NCBI GenBank assembly: GCA_934402515.1
Contig: CAKRTZ010000037.1
Coordinates: 1-22,342, forward strand
Source of the DNA: an uncultured Lachnospiraceae bacterium
Lineage (GTDB): Bacteria; Bacillota; Clostridia; Lachnospirales; Lachnospiraceae
Length of the DNA stretch: 22,342 bases
Reading direction: 5' to 3'
The position numbers and the translations under genes were made by a program. The notes beneath the pieces are model-generated. The model did not search any database and was not told the origin of the DNA. It saw only the letters and a list, made by a program, of their open reading frames with translations. Positions within the stretch are counted from its first letter, which is position 1. Each line of letters opens with the position of its first letter. This document shows positions 1 through 7,341 of the stretch, in pieces.

Positions 1-11
1 GTGTTGCTCAT
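1..11 (-). CDS. Possible start of a divergent gene running off the left edge
   Basis: Only the first codons (Met-Ser-Asn-) would lie in the window, with ATG at 11-9. An AAGGAG sequence lies just upstream on the minus strand (15-20), but its 3-nt gap to the ATG is shorter than usual. A good minus-strand promoter at 113-141 supports transcription leftwards. The product cannot be told. The start is uncertain and the true one may lie beyond the window. Confidence 0.3.
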
Positions 12-20
12 GTTCTCCTT

Positions 21-63
21 CTTTCCCTGCTTTCTATGGTTTCCTTCTAACAGCAGGGCAAAG
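21..63 (-). promoter_or_regulatory. Leader hairpin before the left-edge gene
   Basis: An 11-nt arm at 21-31 is the complement of the arm at 52-63 apart from one bulged base, with a loop of about 20 nt. On the minus strand the hairpin ends directly before the AAGGAG that would serve the left-edge gene, inside a leader of roughly 95 nt. It could influence ribosome access or mRNA stability. There is no U-run, so it is not a classical terminator. Its function is inferred only from its position. Confidence 0.4.
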
Positions 64-112
64 CAGCTTATGTACCCCAGTATTATTTTATCTTAAGTAA
101 AGTTCTATTATA

Positions 113-141
113 ATTATACCCGATGGAATATTTTCAAACAA
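113..141 (-). promoter_or_regulatory. Sigma-A-type promoter reading left
   Basis: On the minus strand TTGTTT (141-136) is separated by 17 bp from a perfect TATAAT (118-113). The predicted start is near 106. It would drive the gene beginning at about position 11. Confidence 0.55.
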
Positions 142-277
142 TGGATTTCTCTGTTTTTACAATTATTTAAGAATTAGAAAATTCCTCTATAGGTACTTGT
201 ATATTTTGTCTAATTTTAGTAATGATTCTTATTATTATTTCGTATCTATGCATCTATTATTTTGTAAAAAAATCACA

Positions 278-283
278 TATAAT
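278..283 (+). promoter_or_regulatory. -10 element for the 68-aa gene
   Basis: A perfect TATAAT lies 40 bp upstream of the ATG at 323, in AT-rich DNA. No convincing -35 sits at 16-18 bp, so this is only a likely promoter. The rest of 142-322 is AT-rich and holds no gene that I can support. Confidence 0.35.
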
Positions 284-322
284 AAAGCCATACCAAATAA
301 ATAAAAACAGGAGGGTTTTCTT

Positions 323-529
323 ATGACAAAATTATATACCATCACATTAAATGGCGTTTCTAAAGATACTTACGAAAAGGCTGCGGATTTCATTCAGTCA
401 CATGCGCTCCGTTTAAATTACCGGTCAGAGACTTCCACCATTGACGTGGAATTTCCCGATGCTATAGACCCGGACAAAGTACCTGAATTAAGCGAGGCTG
501 TGATTCGGGAAGTACATCAGATTCTGTAA
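323..529 (+). CDS. Small conserved-looking protein of unknown function (68 aa)
   Basis: I do not recognise this protein. It is a short soluble polypeptide with no signal peptide or membrane segment. It begins MTKLYTITLNG and has a mix of predicted strands and helices with several acidic residues in the second half (positions 44-64). A strong ribosome binding site, AGGAGGG at 309-315, sits 7 nt before the ATG. A rho-independent terminator follows within 6 bases of the stop. It stands alone as a single-gene unit facing the ABC-F operon. The clean start, strong RBS and own terminator argue that it is a real expressed gene. Function unknown. Confidence 0.75.
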   Translation: MTKLYTITLNGVSKDTYEKAADFIQSHALRLNYRSETSTIDVEFPDAIDPDKVPELSEAVIREVHQIL

Positions 530-534
530 ACGAC

Positions 535-568
535 AAAACGCTTTTGGCCAGCAGGCCAGAAGCGTTTT
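535..568. terminator. Bidirectional rho-independent terminator
   Basis: A 15-bp stem with one mismatch (arms 535-549 and 554-568) and a 4-nt loop has a T-run on the plus side and the matching A-run on the other. It lies between the stop of the 68-aa gene (529) and the stop of the ABC-F gene (581), which converge here, so it can end transcription from both sides. Confidence 0.92.
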
Positions 569-580
569 TTATAGGGAATA

Positions 581-2407
581 CTACTGCTCTGCAATCTTCG
601 CCGCCAGCTCCTCCAGATACATCCATCTGTCCATTTTTTCTTCCAGCAGTTTTTCTGCAGCCTCTTTGTCGGTTACGATCTGATTTAATTTCACAAAGTC
701 CGTGGAAACTGTCGCCATCTCTTTTTCCAGCAAATCTATTTTTTCTTCCAGTGCGGCAATTTCACCCTCTATCGTCTCGTAATCTCTCTGCTCCTGATAG
801 GTGAATTTCAGTTTCTGCTCATGGTTCTTGCGGAACTTTTCCTTCTCTGTGCCATTTCCTGTATCACCACTTACTTTTCCTGTCAGGATTTTCTCTGCCT
901 CCGGCTGATTTTCCGCCTGTTTCCGCAGTATATAATCTGTATAGCCACCCTCATATTGTTTCAGTTTTCCATCCGGTTCAAAGGCAAAAATCCGGCGCAC
1001 CACACGATCCAGAAAGTACCGGTCATGGGATACGGTAATCACGATTCCATCAAAGTGATCCAGATAGTCCTCCAACACCGTAAGCGTACGGATGTCCAGA
1101 TCGTTGGTGGGCTCGTCCAACACCAGTACATTGGGTGCCCCCATCAAAACCCGAAGGAGATTCAGCCTCCGTTTTTCTCCACCGGAAAGTTTTCCCACCG
1201 GACCATACTGCATGGACGCCGGGAACAGAAATCGTTCCAGCATCTGGGATGCAGACACACTTCCATCCGGTGTACGCACATTCTCTGCCACATCCCGGAT
1301 GACATCAATGACCCGCTGGTTGGGGTCCGCAAATACACTTTCGCCCATCTCCTGAGCATAGTAACCGATTCGGATGGTCTGTCCGGTGATAATCTCACCG
1401 CTGTCCGGCTCCAATGTTCCGATGAGCATTTTCATCAAAGTGGACTTTCCGCTTCCGTTTGCACCGATAAAGCCCACTCTGTCCTGTTTTAAAAAAATAT
1501 AAGTAAAGTCCTGAATAAGCGTTCTTCCACCATAGCCTTTTGTAAGATTTTTTACTTCCAGCGTTGTTTTTCCCATACGGCTGGAAATAGACTGTAGCTG
1601 TAACGCTGCCTGTTCTTCCGGACTGCTCTGATTTTTTAACTGCTCGTACCGCTCGATTCTCGCCTTCTGTTTGGTTGACCTTGCTCTCGCTCCTCTGCTT
1701 ATCCACGCCAGTTCCGTCCTTAAAATGGACTGGCGTTTCCGTTCACTGGCGGATGCCATTTCCAGACGCTCTGCTTTCAAGGCAAGATAGCCTTCATAGT
1801 TTGCATCATAAGAATAAATTTTTCCCTCATCAATTTCCACAATCCGATTGCACACACTGTCCAGAAAATAGCGGTCATGGGTTACCATCACCAGAGTACC
1901 CCGGTAAGTTTTCAATGTTTCTTCCAGCCAGTCGGACATGTCATGGTCAAGATGGTTTGTAGGCTCGTCCAGCACCAGCACATCTGCCTTGGTCAAAAGT
2001 GCAGAAACCAATGCCAGTCTCTTTTTCTGTCCACCGGAAAGCTGTTCCACCGGCTCCTCAAAATCGGACACTCCAAGCCTGGTCAGCATGCTCTTCGCCT
2101 GTGCCTCAAATGCAGGGTCAGCTGCCTGTTCTCCATGATCTTTCAACACTGCCTGAATCACGTTCTGCCCCGGTATGACTTCCGGGTGTTGGGGAAGAAA
2201 ACGAATCACAATGTGTCCGGCTCTGGTCACTTTGCCGGAATCCGGCTCTTCCAGTCCCGCCAGAATGCGAAGAAGGGTGGATTTTCCCGTTCCGTTAATG
2301 CCGATAACACCCACTTTTTCCCCTTCCTGCAGGAAAAAGTTTGCCTTATCAAACAACTTTCGTTCTGTATATACTTTTGAAATCTGCTCTAATGCTATCA
2401 GGTTCAC
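581..2407 (-). CDS. ABC-F family ATPase, Uup-like
   Basis: A soluble protein with two ATP-binding cassettes and no membrane domain, as in ABC-F factors that act on ribosomes. Cassette 1 has Walker A GINGTGKST (36-44), signature LSGGQ (123-127) and Walker B ending LDEPTNHLD (146-154). A basic linker follows (WISRGARARSTKQKAR). Cassette 2 has GANGSGKST, LSGGE and LDEPTNDLD. The C-terminal 70 residues or so form a charged coiled coil, as in Uup/YfmR relatives. Length 608 aa is normal for this subgroup. The start is GTG at 2407, with GAGGAG about 11 nt upstream. It is the last gene of the methyltransferase-MATE-ABC-F operon, 23 bp after the MATE stop. Known family roles are relief of stalled ribosomes, or in other subgroups protection from ribosome-targeting antibiotics. 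The Uup-like linker and tail favour the housekeeping role, but this is inference. Confidence 0.93.
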   Translation of the reverse strand: MNLIALEQISKVYTERKLFDKANFFLQEGEKVGVIGINGTGKSTLLRILAGLEEPDSGKVTRAGHIVIRFLPQHPEVIPGQNVIQAVLKDHGEQAADPAFEAQAKSMLTRLGVSDFEEPVEQLSGGQKKRLALVSALLTKADVLVLDEPTNHLDHDMSDWLEETLKTYRGTLVMVTHDRYFLDSVCNRIVEIDEGKIYSYDANYEGYLALKAERLEMASASERKRQSILRTELAWISRGARARSTKQKARIERYEQLKNQSSPEEQAALQLQSISSRMGKTTLEVKNLTKGYGGRTLIQDFTYIFLKQDRVGFIGANGSGKSTLMKMLIGTLEPDSGEIITGQTIRIGYYAQEMGESVFADPNQRVIDVIRDVAENVRTPDGSVSASQMLERFLFPASMQYGPVGKLSGGEKRRLNLLRVLMGAPNVLVLDEPTNDLDIRTLTVLEDYLDHFDGIVITVSHDRYFLDRVVRRIFAFEPDGKLKQYEGGYTDYILRKQAENQPEAEKILTGKVSGDTGNGTEKEKFRKNHEQKLKFTYQEQRDYETIEGEIAALEEKIDLLEKEMATVSTDFVKLNQIVTDKEAAEKLLEEKMDRWMYLEELAAKIAEQ

Positions 2408-2430
2408 GTTCCGTTTCGCTCCTCATCTTT

Positions 2431-3789
2431 TTATAACTCTTTCGGCATCTTCCTCTTTACATGTCCATAGTAAAAAATAAAGCCCAGGGATGCCACTACC
2501 CAGGTCAGGGGATAACTGAACATCAGGGTATGAAGTTCATGATGCACCGGCACTACCGTAAAGAGCCACAGCAGCCGCAGTCCACAAACGCCTATCAGAG
2601 TCATGAGCGTAGGTACAATCACATTCCCCATACCACGCAGAGCGCCGGAGAGTACTTCCACACTGATATAAGTCACATAAACCGGAACCAGATAATGCAT
2701 CATATCCAGACCAATGGTGATAACATCGGCATCAGAGGTGAAAATTTCATAAATGGGCGCTGCCCCGTAGTACAACACCAGACTTAAAAGTACCGTAGCG
2801 CTGAAGGTCATGGCCATACACTGTCTGGTTGCCTTTCTCACACGACTCATCTTGCCTGCTCCGTAATTTTGTCCGTTAAAGGTGGTAATGGCAGTGCCAA
2901 AAGCTGCCACCGTTACCCAGAAAAAGGAATCAATCTTACCATAAACCGTCCAGGCAGCGATGGTATCCGTTCCGAAGGAGTTAATCTGTGCCTGGATGAT
3001 GATGTTGGACAGTGTGTACATAATAGACTGTAATCCTCCCGGCAATCCGATCTTAATCATTTTGTCCAGATAATACCTGTGGAAACGCACCTTTTTCCAG
3101 GAAAGACGGTAACAGTCCTCACTGCGCATCAGGGCTGCACAGACTAAGATAGCACTGACTAACTGGGAAATCACGGTAGCCACTGCCACGCCGATGATTT
3201 CCAGATGGAGTCCTACCACAAAGAACAAGTCCAGCACAATATTTAACAGGCAGCTTGCCACCAGATAGTAAAGTGGTCGTTTGGAGTCTCCTACTGCCCG
3301 TAAAATTCCCGCGCCCATGTTGTAAACCAGGTTGGGAATCACCCCTGCAAAATAAATCAGCATATACTGTCTGGAATAGTCAAAAATTTCCTTCGGCACT
3401 CCCGTCCAGATTAGTGCCTGTTTCGTAAAAAGAAGTCCCAGCACCATCAGCACAGCACCACCCGCCACTGCCATGGCCATTGCAGTGTGGACACTGTCGG
3501 ACACTTCCTGTTCTTTTTTTGCCCCATAATACTGGGAGATGCAGACACTGGAACCTGCAGAAAGTCCCAGGAAAAAGCCAATGAGCAGGTTAATCAGGGT
3601 TGCGGTGGAACCGCCCACAGAGGACAGCGCCTCTTTTCCCACAAACCGTCCTACCACAATGGCATCCACTGCATTGTAAAACTGTTGAAACAGGGAGCCT
3701 AATAAAATCGGAAAGAAAAACAGCAATAGCTGTTTCCAGATGACTCCCTCAGTAATTCCATTGATTTTCGTTGCTTTTTCATCGTTCAT
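2431..3789 (-). CDS. MATE family efflux transporter
   Basis: An integral membrane protein of 452 aa with about 12 hydrophobic segments in two similar halves, as expected for multidrug and toxic compound extrusion transporters, which export cationic compounds in exchange for Na+ or H+. The N-terminal half carries FNNAVDAI-type MATE sequence (QQFYNAVDAIVVGRFVG), and a second QNYGAGK-like segment starts the second half. The reading frame stays open for 59 more codons to 3966, but that would overlap the methyltransferase by about 180 bp. The ATG at 3789 overlaps the methyltransferase TGA as ATGA and places the first membrane helix about 20 residues in, so it is preferred. Translation is probably coupled to the upstream gene. 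Substrate unknown. Confidence 0.92.
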   Translation of the reverse strand: MNDEKATKINGITEGVIWKQLLLFFFPILLGSLFQQFYNAVDAIVVGRFVGKEALSSVGGSTATLINLLIGFFLGLSAGSSVCISQYYGAKKEQEVSDSVHTAMAMAVAGGAVLMVLGLLFTKQALIWTGVPKEIFDYSRQYMLIYFAGVIPNLVYNMGAGILRAVGDSKRPLYYLVASCLLNIVLDLFFVVGLHLEIIGVAVATVISQLVSAILVCAALMRSEDCYRLSWKKVRFHRYYLDKMIKIGLPGGLQSIMYTLSNIIIQAQINSFGTDTIAAWTVYGKIDSFFWVTVAAFGTAITTFNGQNYGAGKMSRVRKATRQCMAMTFSATVLLSLVLYYGAAPIYEIFTSDADVITIGLDMMHYLVPVYVTYISVEVLSGALRGMGNVIVPTLMTLIGVCGLRLLWLFTVVPVHHELHTLMFSYPLTWVVASLGFIFYYGHVKRKMPKEL

Positions 3790-5180
3790 CTTCTGATTCC
3801 CTTTGGATAATGATTCTTTAGTGTTCCGTTGACCGCTTTCCCCCATCCGATGGAAAAGCCCTCCACTGTCACCAGCGTCCAGCCATTGTCCACGGTACAG
3901 GGAAGTGTCTCTCCGTGTATGTAACGCACTGCCTCTTCCACAGACAGATTCGCCACTCTTTTGCACTGTCCCGCCAAAAGGGCCAATGCCAGTGCATGTG
4001 CCGGTTCAAACCGGTTCTTTTTCATGGTGCCCAGTTCCAGCCCGGCGCGCTCTACCTTAATTCCTTTTAAATCGATCATCTGGGAGGGTACTAAGTACAG
4101 CACCTCTCCAAACTTCCGGTACACACCCTTAAATTCGGGCAGTTCCAGTTCTTTCGCAAATTCCGTCCATGGGCCGGTGTCACATTTCCTGTCTGGCTGA
4201 ATGCACACAGGACTTCTACGAAGAGCTTTTCCGTCTGCATCTCCGCCCTGGCGTTTCAGTTTCGCCAAAAAGTGTCCCTCCCCTTCGGTGAGATGAGGGA
4301 AAATCCGCAGTGTTTTGTCCAACTGCTGCCGGATATCTGCCACCACCTTGGTATCACACCATTCCGGGCGTCCGGAGGAAAAGCCTTTCCGGCGAAATTC
4401 TTCGCCCGGTTCCACCAGGGTAAAGTCGGAATGTTCCTGCAAAAAATGTCCGATGATGCTCTCGTTTTCCTCCGGGGAAAAGGTACAGGTGGAATACACC
4501 AGTTCTCCACCGGGCGCACACATCATAGCTGCATGTCCCAGAATTTCCAGTTGTCTGTCTGCACAGACCTGTACCTGTTCCGGTGACCATTCTTCCCTTG
4601 CCGCCTCATCCTTCCGGAACATTCCTTCCCCGGAGCAGGGGGCATCCACCATGATTTTATCAAAAAAGCCGGGAAACAATACTGCCATATGCGCCGTGTT
4701 TTCATTTAGTACCACGCCATTTCGGATACCCATGCGCTCAAAATTCTGGGACAGCACCCTGGCTCTCGCCGGGTACAGTTCATTGGACACCAACAGCCCT
4801 TCTCCCTGTAGCCGGGAGGCAAGCTGGGTGCTTTTGCCTCCCGGTGCCGCACATAAATCACAGACCACATCCCCCGGTTTTACATCCAATAGCTGTGCCG
4901 GACTCATGGCACTGGGTTCCTGGATATAGTAGGCACCCGCCTCATGGAAGGGGTGCTTTCCCGGTGCCTGCTCTGCCTCATAATAATAGCCGTTGTCCGC
5001 CCAGGTCACCGGCTGCAGGGTAAAGGGCATCCGGGCTGTGAATTCCTCCGGTGCACACTTTAAGGTATTGCACCGCAGACCGTATTTCCGTGGTTTTTCA
5101 TAAGAAGAAAAAAAGGCATCCGCCTCTTCTCCCAACAGTCCATTCATTTTATCGATAAAGCTTTCCGGTAATCCGTTCAT
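3786..5180 (-). CDS. RsmF-like rRNA/tRNA cytosine-C5 methyltransferase (RsmB/NOP2 family)
   Basis: A 464-aa SAM-dependent RNA m5C methyltransferase. The SAM site is CDLCAAPGGKST (107-118). The two conserved cysteines are present: Cys182 in DAPCSGEG (motif IV, product release) and Cys232 in YSTCTFSPEENE (motif VI, nucleophile). The C-terminal 130 residues or so match the PUA-like RsmF extension, and overall length is close to E. coli RsmF. I chose ATG 5180 because GGAG sits 6 nt before it and the protein then starts MNGLPESFIDKM, normal for the family. An upstream in-frame TTG at 5219 lacks such support. It is first in the operon with the MATE and ABC-F genes and acts in the cytosol on ribosomal RNA. 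The exact target base cannot be told from sequence. Confidence 0.92.
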   Translation of the reverse strand: MNGLPESFIDKMNGLLGEEADAFFSSYEKPRKYGLRCNTLKCAPEEFTARMPFTLQPVTWADNGYYYEAEQAPGKHPFHEAGAYYIQEPSAMSPAQLLDVKPGDVVCDLCAAPGGKSTQLASRLQGEGLLVSNELYPARARVLSQNFERMGIRNGVVLNENTAHMAVLFPGFFDKIMVDAPCSGEGMFRKDEAAREEWSPEQVQVCADRQLEILGHAAMMCAPGGELVYSTCTFSPEENESIIGHFLQEHSDFTLVEPGEEFRRKGFSSGRPEWCDTKVVADIRQQLDKTLRIFPHLTEGEGHFLAKLKRQGGDADGKALRRSPVCIQPDRKCDTGPWTEFAKELELPEFKGVYRKFGEVLYLVPSQMIDLKGIKVERAGLELGTMKKNRFEPAHALALALLAGQCKRVANLSVEEAVRYIHGETLPCTVDNGWTLVTVEGFSIGWGKAVNGTLKNHYPKGIRR

Positions 5181-5256
5181 TATTTTCTCCAACAAATGCG
5201 TTTTCCCAAATAAGATCAACTTTTTATTCAGAAGAAAAAATTTCCTATGAACAAAA

Positions 5257-5279
5257 AAGAGGGTAGCATCTACCCTCTT
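5257..5279 (-). terminator. Terminator of the phosphate operon
   Basis: A perfect 10-bp stem (arms 5257-5266 and 5270-5279) with a 3-nt loop, followed on the minus strand by a run of T. It lies 40 bp after the stop of the sensor kinase gene and separates the phosphate locus from the methyltransferase operon. I saw no clear promoter for the latter between here and 5180. Confidence 0.92.
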
Positions 5280-5319
5280 AATTAATCATATTCGTTTGTG
5301 CTGAAAATGCAAGTCCTAT

Positions 5320-6639
5320 TTATACAGCAGGAAAAAAAATCCGAATGGTGGTGCCTTTCCCCACCGCGCTTTCCAGTTCCAGTCTGGCATCGTGTTTCGC
5401 CACGATATGTTTCACAATGGCAAGTCCCAGTCCGGTTCCTCCCGTGGATTTGGAACGGCTCTTATCCACCCGGTAAAACCGCTCAAAAATCCGCTCCTGG
5501 TGTTCCTTGGGAATGCCGATTCCGGTGTCTTTTACCTGGAGGCACACCTCTCCGTCTGCCTCCTTGCTCACCCGTACCCACACTTTTCCTTCTTTATTAT
5601 TATAGCGGATGGCATTGTCACACAGGTTGTAAAGCAGTTCCTCCATCATCTGTTTGTCTCCCCGGATTTGGCAAGGCTCGCCCTCCAGGTAAAGACTCAC
5701 ATTATGATTCTCCGCATTGATCTGGAGCATATCCACACTGGTAGTGGCAATGTCATACAGGTTCAATACTTCAAAGGGTACTTCCGAGGTGACATCCAAT
5801 TCGGAAAGCCGGATAGTGTCGTTAATCAGGGTGATCAGACGTTGGGCATTCTTATGGATGCCCGCCGCAAAGCGGGCGATATCCTGCTCATCTGCCATTC
5901 CGTTTTCAATTAACTCAGAGTAGCCTGAAATAGCCGTCAACGGTGTCTTTAATTCATGGGAAACATTGGCAGTAAATCCCTGGCGCATCTGAGCACTTTC
6001 CAGAATCGCCTCATGCTGGTTCCTGATAGTTTCCACAAAGGGTTTCAGTTCTTCGTAGGTTTCCACATCCTCCATATCGTCCATGTGTCTGCCCAGTTCT
6101 TCGATGGGTGCCACCAGACTTTTGGTGAGATAATGGGACAACAGCACACAGATTGCCACTGCTACCGCCGCCAGCAGGATAAAGTAAGGCATGGCTGTGA
6201 AAAAAAGACTCCACACACTGTGAGATAACTGGGACACCCGGAGTACATCCCCGTTTTGCAGTAAAATAGCATAGTTAAAAGTATCCTGTCCCACAGTGGA
6301 GGAACGGCGGATGGACTCGCCCTCTCCGCAGGTCCATGCTCCCATCACTTCCGGTCTTGCCGCATGATTGTCCAGAGTCTGGGCATCTACCCGGTTATCG
6401 TATCGCACATTTCCTTCCGGATCAATGATGGTGATACGGAATTCTTCATCCGACAGCACATCATAAAATTTGTCCTCGGTGAGCAGTTCACTCTGGGAAA
6501 GCATCTTCGTATATGCCCTTAAATCTGCCATGACCTGTTCCTGGAACAGATTATAAAAGACCATTACCGCCAGCACCAGAGTGATGAACACCCCGCCTAA
6601 CGCCACGGCTCGCAGTTGCCGGTTAATCTTTTTTTTCAT
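5320..6639 (-). CDS. phoR: Sensor histidine kinase, PhoR-type
   Basis: A membrane kinase of 439 aa for the adjacent response regulator. Membrane helix 1 is at about 11-31, an extracytoplasmic sensor region follows to about 145, helix 2 is at about 148-170, then a HAMP-like linker. The HisKA box FTANVSHELKTPL carries the phosphoacceptor His228. The ATPase domain has the N box with Asn342, G1 DTGIGIP (371-377) and G2 GGTGLGLAI (400-408), so it should be active. GGGGAGGGG precedes the ATG. It is 21 bp downstream of the regulator gene and closes the operon before a strong terminator. The pst context makes phosphate sensing the likely role; in known systems PhoR acts with Pst and PhoU. No cytoplasmic PAS domain is evident, unlike E. 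coli PhoR. Confidence 0.93.
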   Translation of the reverse strand: MKKKINRQLRAVALGGVFITLVLAVMVFYNLFQEQVMADLRAYTKMLSQSELLTEDKFYDVLSDEEFRITIIDPEGNVRYDNRVDAQTLDNHAARPEVMGAWTCGEGESIRRSSTVGQDTFNYAILLQNGDVLRVSQLSHSVWSLFFTAMPYFILLAAVAVAICVLLSHYLTKSLVAPIEELGRHMDDMEDVETYEELKPFVETIRNQHEAILESAQMRQGFTANVSHELKTPLTAISGYSELIENGMADEQDIARFAAGIHKNAQRLITLINDTIRLSELDVTSEVPFEVLNLYDIATTSVDMLQINAENHNVSLYLEGEPCQIRGDKQMMEELLYNLCDNAIRYNNKEGKVWVRVSKEADGEVCLQVKDTGIGIPKEHQERIFERFYRVDKSRSKSTGGTGLGLAIVKHIVAKHDARLELESAVGKGTTIRIFFPAV

Positions 6640-6660
6640 AGCCCCTCCCCGGATTTCACA

Positions 6661-7326
6661 CTATTCCAAAATATAGCCCACGTTCCGCACAGTACGGATA
6701 TGGTTTCCTTCTTCTCCCAGTTTCTGGCGCAATGTCTTGATGTGCATGTCCAGTGTTCTGGACTCGCCCTCGAAATCCACGCCCCAGACCTTGTTTAAAA
6801 TCTTATCCCTGCTGGTGACAATCCCTGCATTCTGCAAAAGCAGTTTCAACAGTTCAAATTCCTTGAAGGTTAAGTCACAGGGCTCGTCTTTCACATAGAC
6901 GGCATGCTTTTCATTATCCAGAAAGATTTTTCCAAGAGACAGGAACTTTTCTTCCCCCACCCCTTCGCTGCGGCGAAGAAGTGCTTTTACTCTGGAAATC
7001 AGTTCCATGACACCGAAGGGTTTGGTGAGATAATCGTCCGCCCCCTGGTCCAGTCCCTTTACTTTGTCCATCTCCGAAGTTTTGGCGGTGACCAGAATCA
7101 CCGGCAGCCGTCTGGTGGCAACGCCTTCCCGGAGTTTTTTCAAAATCGTCATGCCATCCTCGTCCGGCAGCATGATGTCCAGCAGAACCAACTGGGGAAC
7201 CTGGTTTTCCAATGCCTCATAAAAGCTGGCCGCATTTTCAAAAACTGCCACCTCATATCCGCTGTTTTTCAAGGAGTAGCTTTCAATTTCACTGATGCTC
7301 CGGTCATCCTCCACAATATAAATCAT
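6661..7326 (-). CDS. phoP: OmpR-family response regulator, PhoP/PhoB-type
   Basis: A 221-aa two-domain transcription factor. The receiver (1-120) has the acidic pair Asp7/Asp8, phosphoacceptor Asp50 (VLLDIMLPDEDG), Thr80 and Lys102 (TKPFG). The C-terminal winged helix (about 127-221) has the recognition segment SRTLDMHIKTLRQKLG, typical of OmpR/PhoB proteins. The RBS AAGGAGGAG precedes the ATG, 15 bp after the cotransporter stop. It is predicted to be phosphorylated by the kinase encoded next and to bind the 11-bp repeat sites at 9205-9237 and 13510-13542, so it would regulate its own unit. Naming follows B. subtilis (PhoP); it is equivalent to PhoB of proteobacteria. The assignment rests on genome context, not on specificity residues. 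Confidence 0.92.
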   Translation of the reverse strand: MIYIVEDDRSISEIESYSLKNSGYEVAVFENAASFYEALENQVPQLVLLDIMLPDEDGMTILKKLREGVATRRLPVILVTAKTSEMDKVKGLDQGADDYLTKPFGVMELISRVKALLRRSEGVGEEKFLSLGKIFLDNEKHAVYVKDEPCDLTFKEFELLKLLLQNAGIVTSRDKILNKVWGVDFEGESRTLDMHIKTLRQKLGEEGNHIRTVRNVGYILE

Positions 7327-7341
7327 AGTGGTTCTCCTCCT

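Noticed and set aside
152..172. Single TTTTACA heptamers near the left edge as a further Pho box
   Set aside because: Single copies without a second good repeat at an 11-bp spacing; expected by chance in AT-rich DNA.
218..236. Fur-box-like sequence upstream of the 68-aa gene
   Set aside because: By eye about 13 of 19 positions match the classic consensus, but the DNA is very AT-rich and no iron gene is in view, so chance is likely.
821..1492. 223-aa plus-strand frame opposite the ABC-F gene
   Set aside because: It is antisense to a gene with clear Walker and signature motifs, and its translation has low-quality Cys/His/Phe-rich composition with no RBS.
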